Shown piece after piece: positions 53,810-62,880 of a stretch of DNA of 64,000 nucleotides. Position 1 is the first letter of the stretch. Each line of letters begins with the position of its first letter. The notes below the pieces were generated by a model that saw only the letters and a program-made list of their open reading frames with translations, was not told where the DNA came from and did not search any database. The DNA is from Pseudo-nitzschia pungens (taxonomy: Eukaryota; Bacillariophyta; Bacillariophyceae; Bacillariales; Bacillariaceae): NCBI GenBank assembly GCA_037355855.1, contig CM074765.1, positions 3,844,001-3,908,000 on the forward strand, in the 5' to 3' direction. Position numbers and translations under genes: made by a program.

Positions 53810-54955
53810 TCAGATTCTGTTATCAGTTGAGGTATCGATCCTAATACCCTTCGAACACCCCGACTGTGGAACTTTATTGATTTTGCTGGTAGTGAAAGGT
53901 CGATAGAGAGCACAAACTTGAACCAAAACAACCACGAGAATTTCTCCAACGATGGGAATTCTTTCGAACAACGTTTTTATTAACGTGAAAACACTCGCAG
54001 TACCAATTGGTTGGTTCAAAAGTCGTTCCTTTGGATCTTGAATGAAATTTACAAATATCTTTTCCTTCGTAGGCATTGTATCAATGCCTGTTTCAGTATT
54101 CTTCCAGTAACAAAGCATGCGTACTTCAATACTCTCTCTTGGAGGAGCATCCCATGGTGCATTGGAATCTAGTACTGCCATGTGGAAACACGAGCGGCCT
54201 GTTTTAGTAAAATCGGAGTCCACTTGTTTGAACAAAATCGCCTCCGACTTGGTCATTCCGGGGAAGTAATACCATTTGTGTTGATCAGCATGCCGTGGGG
54301 ACAACGCCCATTGTACAACTGAAGTATCTTTCGAGATGAAATCCTTGATTATATAATCATCTGGTTTCACTGCCGACCTCTCATCCAACATTGCTAATGG
54401 ATAGTTTTGGATTGGTTCATCGGAGATGTTTCGCCACAAATTCATGAGGCAATATCTCTTGTATGTCGTAGTGTCCTTCGCGTATTCCAGGAGTCGTAAG
54501 GCTGCTACATCGGAGCTTACCGGACTCGTGTCCGTATGAGGTACGGTCGCATACCGGCCGATGCCATCACCAAACACACTTCCGTTGGATTTGCTCTGAT
54601 TTCTCACCTGTGAGTTCATACAAATGACCCTGTCACAACCGAGCTTTTCCTTCACATAATTTGCAACCTCTTCATAGTACTTCGTTTTCAGTTCTTCATT
54701 CCCCTTTTGGATCTCATAGAAGTCTTCAGTTGCTAAAACTGTTGGACACTCGACCAATTCGAATGCAGCTTTGTCGAAAGTGAGATCGTTGTTGTTTCTA
54801 CCATCTTTGACCGTTATCTTCTCCATCGCCTTGGTACCTATTCGATGATTGAATCCAATATACGGAGCCGGTAGAAGGTAGACGCTATGTCTTGTTTGAT
54901 CGTCGACATCGAATTGGACTCTTGCATGTATATTGTCTGATTTACTATTCTTCAT
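53810..54955 (-). CDS. CmcJ/AsaB-type non-haem iron oxygenase
   Basis: 381 residues from the ATG at 54955. The protein follows the CmcJ/NvfI/AsaB family: RVICMNSQVRNQ near 109-120, then H140-T-D142 in ATVPHTDTSP, YCLMNLWRNISDEPIQNYPLAMLDERSAVKPDD, HKWYYFPGMTKSEAILFKQVDSD, H258 in SCFHMAVLDSN and R273 in APPRESIEVRMLCYW. H140, D142 and H258 would be the iron triad, and R273 may hold a 2-oxoglutarate-like cosubstrate. Family members act in fungal and bacterial secondary metabolism; the substrate here is unknown. Residues of about 300-381 are an extra C-terminal part with a hydrophobic stretch (IPIVGEILVVVLVQVCAL). That part may be a membrane anchor or read-through of an intron into the frame ending at 53668. 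Codon use is AT-richer than in the GC-rich genes nearby, so horizontal origin is possible. Confidence 0.85.
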   Translation of the reverse strand: MKNSKSDNIHARVQFDVDDQTRHSVYLLPAPYIGFNHRIGTKAMEKITVKDGRNNNDLTFDKAAFELVECPTVLATEDFYEIQKGNEELKTKYYEEVANYVKEKLGCDRVICMNSQVRNQSKSNGSVFGDGIGRYATVPHTDTSPVSSDVAALRLLEYAKDTTTYKRYCLMNLWRNISDEPIQNYPLAMLDERSAVKPDDYIIKDFISKDTSVVQWALSPRHADQHKWYYFPGMTKSEAILFKQVDSDFTKTGRSCFHMAVLDSNAPWDAPPRESIEVRMLCYWKNTETGIDTMPTKEKIFVNFIQDPKERLLNQPIGTASVFTLIKTLFERIPIVGEILVVVLVQVCALYRPFTTSKINKVPQSGCSKGIRIDTSTDNRI

Positions 54956-55438
54956 TATGTCAAGGTTGAGTCAGTCGTTAGCGCACTTGCTTGTATCTCT
55001 TCGAACTTCGCGTTTCATGCCATGAACACGCTCACTTTGAAAGTAAATAGCGGATTAATGCTGCTCACAAAATCGATTCGATTTGGATGATTCTCTCGCA
55101 ATGGAGGTAAGTTTACTGCAATACCTCAATAATTACTGATGATGATCTGCTGGGGAAGACCACCGAGAACGAATACCGTATGCCATTCTGAGCTTCGTGA
55201 GCTCTTGGTGGATGAGAAAGAAGATGTGGGGAAAATAATGAAATCTTCTTGAAGATTGGAATAAGCCTTACTGTAATACTTCTAATGATTATGGTGCGTA
55301 CCAGATGGTAAGAGAACTCGTACAAGTAATTACTTGTATCTAGTAAACCTTACTCGTATGCAACAATTAAAAAGATGGGTTTGTTTAGACTGAATCATCC
55401 TTTTCCATCATATGTCGAGCGACGAAATGATTCGAGAN

Positions 55439-55937
55439 NNNNNNNNNNNNNNNNNNNNNNNNNNNNNNNNNNNNNNNNNNNNNNNNNNNNNNNNNNNNNN
55501 NNNNNNNNNNNNNNNNNNNNNNNNNNNNNNNNNNNNNNNNNNNNNNNNNNNNNNNNNNNNNNNNNNNNNNNNNNNNNNNNNNNNNNNNNNNNNNNNNNNN
55601 NNNNNNNNNNNNNNNNNNNNNNNNNNNNNNNNNNNNNNNNNNNNNNNNNNNNNNNNNNNNNNNNNNNNNNNNNNNNNNNNNNNNNNNNNNNNNNNNNNNN
55701 NNNNNNNNNNNNNNNNNNNNNNNNNNNNNNNNNNNNNNNNNNNNNNNNNNNNNNNNNNNNNNNNNNNNNNNNNNNNNNNNNNNNNNNNNNNNNNNNNNNN
55801 NNNNNNNNNNNNNNNNNNNNNNNNNNNNNNNNNNNNNNNNNNNNNNNNNNNNNNNNNNNNNNNNNNNNNNNNNNNNNNNNNNNNNNNNNNNNNNNNNNNN
55901 NNNNNNNNNNNNNNNNNNNNNNNNNNNNNNNNNNNNN
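55439..55937. other. assembly gap (Ns)
   Basis: About 500 unknown bases. Nothing can be said of the content. No gene is seen entering from either side. Confidence 0.99.
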
Positions 55938-56619
55938 GCAGTGCTCAACGACAGATTTTTTGATGCAACCGAACACGAATAGTGATCGTCGAACTGCGAG
56001 AACGAATAAAATCCTTATTATGTACTTCGTACACATCTTCTTGTGACTCACCAACAGATGTATTACATAAGCCAAATTCCAACTTTTAATCATGCCAGAA
56101 TTTTGACATCAAGACTGCGAATTGTTCCCGCAAATGAAGTAAGGTTTTACGAACAAATAATTAGAATCAGACGGTACGTGCAAAGCCTTCAAAAAAGGTG
56201 AGCTCTAATAAAAATAATATTACAGTTGTTTTTATTAATAAAATAAAGCTTACATAAAAATGAAAAATACCGTATCTCGACAAACACTAATACGAGTATC
56301 GTACCAGTGTTCTTTGCCAGCTGGAAGTAAACCTCCCCCTTTTTTTTTAAATAAGAACAAAAAAATGTTACGATAGTTAAACCTTGAAGTATTATGCGAG
56401 TACTGAGTAATAGTATTATCAAAAAAATAATTATTGTTCTGTTACTATTATTGCTTGTCTTTTTATTTTTCTCATTCCTTCCCTCAACTGTTTTCCCACG
56501 GAAGAAGGTTGGTTCTCGGCTAATCTACGCTAACCTTACTCCATCATGATGGAGATTTCTTTGCAACCAAAGTGCATTTTAAAAATTCATCTCTAACTAA
56601 CCTTACTTCTATTATTTAA

Positions 56620-57620
56620 TAGTAGTAGTAGTTCAATGATGATATGGTACTACTACTACTACTAAACATGAAAAAACCATCATTGAAGAGCAGGAGGAAC
56701 CCTAATTGTTTGTTGGATCACAGGAGGAGTGTTGCTGGTGTGAATGCCAGCAGAACAATACTAGTACTACTAGTAAGTCCATGATAACGCATCAGGGTCT
56801 TGTTGTTCTTCTATTCTACTACTGTACTATTAATTTTGTATTCTTTTGTATTCTAATGTATTCAAGAAGCAAGCTACTACTAGTACTACTAGTAGTAGTG
56901 TTTCAGCCCTGTTGTTGTTGCTGCTGCTGCTGCTGCTTTTGCATGCAGTAGTTGTATTAGTAGTAGTAGTAGTACCAGTATCACCAGTACTTCTACTACT
57001 ACACAGCTCCAAGCCATTCCACTCAGACGACCTTCTTCTTATACTAGTACTACCTAGTGCTCACCACGACCTGCTGCACCACAAAACAATCAAGGATTGT
57101 TCATGGTGGTACTAGCAGGGAGATCTCGGGAATCAAGACCATCATGGTTGATCCTGTTTACAAACCATGCTGTTTGCAATCCATGTGATAGGAGGCATTT
57201 CTTGCACAAATCATTGATTGGCTTCTTCCTATGCTGATCATGGATGATGTGTGCTGCCTACTATCAGCCATTCCCTTGTCCTTCTTCTTGCACCTTGTTG
57301 GTGTGCCTCCTCATACTACTAAGCTTTCAGCAGCAGTGTGCTGGTGTTGATTTGTTGTCATCATTTACCACCCTACAATTGTTCAATAGAAGACAAAACT
57401 ACTAGTACTACTGCTGCTGCTGCTGCTGCTATTAGCTGTCTCTCATGGCGGGTTGTCCCTGCTGCAGGCTGCTGCTGCTGTTTCTCAACAAAAAGGGGGA
57501 GGAAACAACAAGAAGTGATGGAAGCTTGTGCGTGTGCTCGCGCGTAGTACTACTAGTAGTAGTACTAGTAGTAGTACTACTGCTATGCACCGGTATGGGA
57601 ACATTATAATGCTGCTGCTG
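56620..57620. repeat. cluster of TAC/CTAGTA and CTG microsatellites
   Basis: Interrupted trinucleotide tracts recur through 1 kb: TACTACTACTACTAC about 56648, ACTAGTACTACTAGTAG about 56759 and 56877, CTG runs about 56918, 57409 and 57610, and GTAGTACTACTAGTAGTAGT at 57544-57580. The tracts are largely self-complementary and could fold into hairpins. Confidence 0.75.
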
Positions 57621-57964
57621 CTGGTAGTATGTTATTAGTATTCCGAACTCCTCGCTCTTTGCTCTTTGCTCTGTTTGCTCGTTCGTTCCGGAGATTGGTT
57701 GGTTTTGTTGGTGTTGGTGTTGAGAGAGTGTGTGTGCTGGCGTTCGATGTTCGATGTGCGATGTTCGATGTTCTTCGATGTTTGAGTTTTGTTTGTTCTG
57801 CGTTGTTCTTTGTGAGGTTTCTGTTTTGGTCGTCGGTTCGGTTTCTGGTCTTTCTTCGCTTCCGCGTAACATCCGGGACTAGCAACGGACAAAATTAAAA
57901 TTGGTGCGAGACGGCAGCCGTGGTCTCGGAACCGATTTTTTTTTCTAAGTAAGTTTACTTGTAA

Positions 57965-58330
57965 TTACAAGTAAGGCTTACTTGTAGCAGAAGCATTCTC
58001 CTCGGACGATGCCGGTACGCGCGGTGCGCGAAACAAGGTGTCAGGCAGTAGTCCGGTACGGGCAATTAATTTCGTAGTTTCGAAATTTTTATTATCAGTA
58101 ACTTGGTTCGCCACCTTTGTAACCTTAGGATTCTGATGTTCGATGTTCCGATGATTATTATTATTATTATTTGGTGTCATTGTGCAGGTCTCGCGTTGCA
58201 ATGCATTGCGGGTAGGGTGTTGAACGTACGTACTATACTGGTTTCTACGCAATAGTGCGCACGCACAAAGAAAAGCTGCCATTCTTCGCTTCGATATTCC
58301 GAAACCGAAGGCTCGCAGGACGATCGCCAT
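57965..58330 (-). CDS. doubtful small hypothetical protein
   Basis: A 121-residue frame from the ATG at 58330. It starts MAIVLRAFGFGISKRRMAAFLCACALLRRNQYSTY, which resembles an organelle presequence or short signal. It has an Asn run, then TKLIARTGLLPDTLFRAPRVPASSEE. No family is recognised. The last codons fall in an intergenic-type palindrome (ACAAGTAAGGCTTACTTGT, 57968-57986), which argues against a conserved end. It is listed only because composition is protein-like. Confidence 0.22.
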   Translation of the reverse strand: MAIVLRAFGFGISKRRMAAFLCACALLRRNQYSTYVQHPTRNALQRETCTMTPNNNNNNHRNIEHQNPKVTKVANQVTDNKNFETTKLIARTGLLPDTLFRAPRVPASSEENASATSKPYL

Positions 58331-59544
58331 CGTTGCAATGTCTGTCCGTCCTTTCGTTGCGTACCGTAGCCCACAGCAGAATTCGTACCAGGAAAAGTTC
58401 AAATTTGCAAGGGTCCCGTAGGTCACGAAACACTACAGCCCCCTGACACGGCACGCGCCTCGGATACCCTCGATCGAATTCAAACGCTTCTTCGCACGAT
58501 CGGTGCCATAGCCAATCTCCATTTGAACGGTTCCCCGATCCAACCGAACCGAAGCCTAAGCCGTGAGTACGTACAAGTACCATAACGGTGTAGTATGGTG
58601 CTTTTAGGATGCGATACAATGTTGTATCGTTTCGTTTTCGTTTCGTTTTGGACGTGGTTGGGTTTTTCGGTTCAAACAAAAATAAGTATCATCCCGACGC
58701 AATCGCATGCATGAGTTTCGCAGGAGCTCGCGTCGATGGTTCACGGTAATTAGATACTAGTAATCTTATTTATTTATTTCCATCGCTCCCACAAAACAAA
58801 AGATAGACCGCAAGATCGACGCACGCATGTATTTCCGGTTTGAATCCTTGCGTCCACCGAGGATGAAGCCGTGAGGAATCAATCGAATCTTTGTTCGCGG
58901 ACTGGCTCGAAATCGAATCGACATCCACACGACTGCCACCAACCTTGTTGCCTACCGTACTTACGCACCGCCAGGGGATCATTCTCACTCACTAACTCCC
59001 ATACGAGTTCCTGCCCAAGTACGTGTAGTTAGCGAGCCCCGGAAGAGATCCGATCGATGATCCAGGAGATTCCGATTCATTCGTCCTTCATTTCTTCATC
59101 GATTGATTTTGAGATTGATTGATTGATTGATTGATTCATTCATTCCTGCATACTGAACACGAAGTAGAAGTCAGTCGCACGCACGGAAGACTCCGTTCCA
59201 TCCTTCGAACTTGCTTCCCGCCAAACTGCCACTCACCAGCCAAACGCATCGGACGCAGCGGTACACGTATCACTTGTGCCTTGACCCGATCCTTCTGCCT
59301 TTGTCTATCGATTCATTCATTCATTCATTCATCACATCGAAAGTGATATTGATATTGGATTCATCCATTCATTCATCCATTCATCCATCCATTCATCCAT
59401 CCATTCATCCAACTCGAGCCACTACACCTACACCTACTTCATTACTTGTATCCTTTCGAAAGAAGTTGCCTACCTCTGCCAAAGAATACCTCCCTCCCTC
59501 CCTCCTTTCTACCGACGTAACTCACTTTATCTCTTTTCGCTCCC
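58331..59544. other. spacer and 5' leader of the TLDc gene
   Basis: No gene is supported. GATT/ATTC tetranucleotide tracts lie at 59113-59146, 59310-59333 and 59358-59411 (the last as CATTCATCCATC). CTCC repeats near 59490-59505 lie just before the start codon. Confidence 0.6.
59113..59411. repeat. ATTC/GATT tetranucleotide microsatellites
   Basis: Three tracts of ATTC, GATT or ATCC units lie within 300 bases upstream of the TLDc gene, probably in its leader or promoter. Confidence 0.85.
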
Positions 59545-62118
59545 ATGGAGTTTATGCACCCCGACGGATCCCTGCTGGAGGGAAGCCTCGCTTCCACACT
59601 CGGAAAGGCCATGGTGACCGCCATTACCGATTTCATGGACGAAGGCAGCAGCGACAGCAACGACAGCAACGACAGCAGCAACCAAGACCGCAAGGCCGGC
59701 CACGAGAGTTCGCAAGCGCCACCATCATTGTTTCTGCTGGCCAGCAACAACAACAGCAAAAGCAAAAGCAGCACCACCAACAAAAGCAGCCGAAACCCGC
59801 AGCGATCGCGGGCCCGCCAACTCTACCAACTCGGAGGAACCTGCCTCGAGGAGACGGCGGCGTCCTCACTGGCCACCATCGTGCAGTGTGCCACGATGAG
59901 GACCGACAACACGTCCGACCATCACCGGGGCACGCCACCGGCATCGCCATTGCCATTGCCATCATCGGCACCAAAATCAACATCAACATCAAAATCAAAA
60001 TCACTGCTGGCTCGTCCCGTTTCTCCCGCGGTGGTGTCACCCTGCTGCAGCCAAGACGAGGAAGGAGACCGTGACCACGAGGAGGAGTGCGGAACCCCGG
60101 ACGGAAACGCGAGTCGGGACCACAACGAATCACGGTCGCAGTCTCCGTCGCAGAGTCCCCAGCGAATCAATTTCTACCACGAGCGAGAGGACGAGAGAGA
60201 GCGTGGCGACGACGATCCAAACTCGTCGTTGGATTCGCATTCGCATTCGAATTCGCATTCTCATTCTCATTCTCATTCGAATTCGAATTCGGAACCACCA
60301 CCGGTTCGGCACCTTCCACCGCCGAGCACGTCACCGAGTTCGTACCAGGATCCCTTCAACAGCATACTGGACGACGACCGGAAGGCGACGGATTCCCCGG
60401 GCCGCCGGAAGATCCATCGTCCCCGATCCAAGAGGAGGATGTTCGGAAGCAAAGTTACCAGCAAATTCTTTTGCGGCGGAAGCGGCAGCACCTACGAACC
60501 GGAAGACGAAATCCGGATCCCGTCCTGCCCGTTGTCGTCGCCGTCGCCGTCGTCGCCGTCTGCCCTCTCGTGGTGCGGTGGGATCCCGTCCATTCTTGCC
60601 TACGGGGGTGACGGCGGGGATTTACCGAAGCAGCCGTGCCGGGACCCGTTCTGCGGATATCTGGCCGATCTCAGCCCGCAGAGACAGTACGCCTTTGACG
60701 AAGACGACGATGACGACGATGACAACGATGTCCACGTGACCGATGGCTACCACAAAGGTCCTCACCGACATTCCACGTCCGTTGGCAGCTCGACGATTCC
60801 CGCCCTGGTGGAAGACGACGAGTCCCTCTCGAGCTCGAGCGAGGACTGCAAGCACGACCACGACGCGAATCATCACCACCAGCACCACCATCATTGCAAT
60901 CAGAATCATCACCAGCACCGGTACTCCCTGGTTTCCACCATGGACTCGCTGAAATCGTCCCTGAGGAAAGGCAGCAAGAGCTACGACAGCACCGACGACG
61001 AGTGCACCCTCGAGAGCGCCAGCGTCACGACGGGAACGTCATCCTCCGTCCAGTCCTTCATGATGGTCGACCAGCCCCACGGGGTTCCCTCCGCCTCGGT
61101 TCTCCTCGCGAACGCCCTCCGAAGCGCGTCGATCGTTACCGAACACTACCAGCAGCGGCAGCAGCAGCAGCAGCAGTACCAGCAGTACCAGAAACACCAA
61201 CACCAACAGCTTCGGTACCAGCACCCGAAGCAGCACAGTTTGAGCCTCCACGAGTGGATGGCCCCGCCGGCGCTCCCGAGCTCCGAATCGGCCGAATCCA
61301 GGACGTTTTCCCCCGAGTACGCCCTGTCCAAGACCCTCATGCGGAGCCTCCAGAAACACCTGCCCCTCACCAAGAAGGGGGACTCCTTTTGGTTGCGGTA
61401 CAGCCTGATCCGGGACGGGGCCTCCCTGGACCGGCTCCTGGACAAGGTCCACACCGCCGCCGGCAGCGGTGCCTACTCGGTCCTGGCGGTCGAAACCGTC
61501 GAGGGAGAAGTCTTTGGGGCCTTTTGCACCCAGCCCTGGAAGCGCTCCCACAAGCGGTGGTACGGGGGAGGTCAGGGATTCTTGTGGACCACGAGCGGCA
61601 CGAAGAGCGGCAAGAAGAGCTCGAACAGCAACAACAACAACCGGAACAAGCTGCAGGTCTTTGGATCGTCCTTTCGCAACTCGTACTACCAGCTCTGCGA
61701 CCAAAACCGGCTGGTGGTCGGTGCCGGGGGCGATTCCGGATTCGGCTTGGCCCTCGAGGCCGATCTGTCCACCGGGACGAGCCATCCCTGCGCCACCTTT
61801 GACAGCCCGTCCCTCTCGGGGCTGCACGCGGACGGATCCCCCTTTGGCGTCCGAAACGTCGAGGTATGGACCCTGACGCCGTGCCTCTCCAGGGTCGAGG
61901 CCCACGGCCGGACCCGGGTGCACCGGAGCGAGAAGAACGAATCCAACCACAAGAACAAGAACAATAACAACAATAACCACAAGAGCAAATCTGCCGCGAA
62001 ACCCCCGGGTGCGGATGCAACCCCCGGTGCGTTTACCGACAAGGAAAACGCCGCGCCTCCGTCCCTGCCGAACCCGAGCACCACCACGCGTCCGCGGAAC
62101 AAGGCCCTTCGGAGGTAG
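59545..62118 (+). CDS. TLDc-domain protein with long disordered region
   Basis: 857 residues, no intron, ATG at 59545. Residues 1-585 are mostly low complexity: Ser/Asp/Asn blocks, a His-Ser repeat built from CATTCG/CATTCT hexamers (about 230-250), Asp and His runs, a proline-rich part and a Gln run. Short folded-looking pieces occur between them (RRMFGSKVTSKFFCGG). The TLDc domain lies at about 590-795: SFWLRYSLIRDGASLDRLLDKV, YSVLAVETVEGEVFGAFCTQPWK, GGQGFLWTTSG, LQVFGSSFRNSYYQLCDQNRLVVGAGGDSGFGLALEADLSTGTSHPCATFDSPSL, and FGVRNVEVWTLTP. An Asn/Lys tail follows. TLDc proteins (OXR1/NCOA7-like) protect against oxidative stress and, in animals and yeast, bind and regulate the V-ATPase. There is no signal peptide. 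The N-terminal half has no recognised domain. Confidence 0.87.
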   Translation: MEFMHPDGSLLEGSLASTLGKAMVTAITDFMDEGSSDSNDSNDSSNQDRKAGHESSQAPPSLFLLASNNNSKSKSSTTNKSSRNPQRSRARQLYQLGGTCLEETAASSLATIVQCATMRTDNTSDHHRGTPPASPLPLPSSAPKSTSTSKSKSLLARPVSPAVVSPCCSQDEEGDRDHEEECGTPDGNASRDHNESRSQSPSQSPQRINFYHEREDERERGDDDPNSSLDSHSHSNSHSHSHSHSNSNSEPPPVRHLPPPSTSPSSYQDPFNSILDDDRKATDSPGRRKIHRPRSKRRMFGSKVTSKFFCGGSGSTYEPEDEIRIPSCPLSSPSPSSPSALSWCGGIPSILAYGGDGGDLPKQPCRDPFCGYLADLSPQRQYAFDEDDDDDDDNDVHVTDGYHKGPHRHSTSVGSSTIPALVEDDESLSSSSEDCKHDHDANHHHQHHHHCNQNHHQHRYSLVSTMDSLKSSLRKGSKSYDSTDDECTLESASVTTGTSSSVQSFMMVDQPHGVPSASVLLANALRSASIVTEHYQQRQQQQQQYQQYQKHQHQQLRYQHPKQHSLSLHEWMAPPALPSSESAESRTFSPEYALSKTLMRSLQKHLPLTKKGDSFWLRYSLIRDGASLDRLLDKVHTAAGSGAYSVLAVETVEGEVFGAFCTQPWKRSHKRWYGGGQGFLWTTSGTKSGKKSSNSNNNNRNKLQVFGSSFRNSYYQLCDQNRLVVGAGGDSGFGLALEADLSTGTSHPCATFDSPSLSGLHADGSPFGVRNVEVWTLTPCLSRVEAHGRTRVHRSEKNESNHKNKNNNNNNHKSKSAAKPPGADATPGAFTDKENAAPPSLPNPSTTTRPRNKALRR

Positions 62119-62880
62119 AACGGGTTCCGAAGCCGCGGGATGCTTCCGGTTCGAAGCGTCCGGTTGCGATGGCGGGCGAGAATCGAACGAATCAATCATC
62201 TCCCGCATCGGCGGGGGTGTTGCGTTCGACCAAACACCGGTTTCGATCGGCGCGATCGTGTGCGCCCCGCAAAGGAAACCGGGAACCGATAGATACTACA
62301 ATTGCAATTGCAATACGCGTCCCGCAGAAATCAATGAAGATAGGTGTACAAATAGTCATACAGTAACAATATATAATACTACGTAATAATAATAACACGA
62401 AAATGGTTTTGAAACTAGAAACAAAGGCAGTTGGCATACCCGCAGATGTTGATAGTGTCACAGTTGGTGTACGCTTCGCATCTCGAAAAAAACAACACGA
62501 ATGCTTCGCGGCTTACTGCAAGCCGTTCGTCACGTCGTCGGCACCGAATGCATTCCCTGCAACCTTACAGATAATAATACCAAACTGCCCCTTTCTCGGT
62601 GAACGAATCATTCCTACACCCGGTTCGTTCGTTGCAACTCTACCGAAGCATCGAGCATTCAGTGTTGTCGGCTTGGATACAGGGGCTGCGCGAACACGAC
62701 TCCGAAAATGCAAAATGTTGAAGGCAACGACGAGTTCCCGAGAGTCTCTCTCGGCAAATCCGTTCGTTTCGGCAATGGTGGAAACTCCCGCGAAATCGAT
62801 CGCGCTCTCGAACGGCTTCGCGCGGCGCGGCGCGCCACCGGCGATCGGCGTCGGAACGAGCGTCGATCGAAGGGTCCGTC
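62119..62880. other. convergent intergenic spacer
   Basis: The 3' flanks of the TLDc and flavoprotein genes. No gene is seen. A 218-codon frame (62403-63059, plus) starts here but runs antisense into the flavoprotein and is rejected. Confidence 0.6.

Larger units (their letters stand above)
54956..57964. other. gene-free region with triplet repeats and assembly gap
   Basis: No supported gene. It includes the run of Ns (55439-55937), a TACTTCGTA at 56033, and GTAAGGTTTTACG near 56141. From about 56620 to 57620 it has dense TAC/TAG/CTG triplet runs such as ACTACTACTACTACT, CTAGTACTACTAGTAG and TGCTGCTGCTGCTGC. TTCGATG units repeat at about 57741-57780. Frames through the CTG runs give poly-Leu/Cys/Gln and are not believed. 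Confidence 0.55.

Noticed and set aside
61039..62208. 389-codon minus-strand frame opposite the TLDc domain
   Set aside because: Antisense shadow; the TLDc match on the plus strand is continuous.
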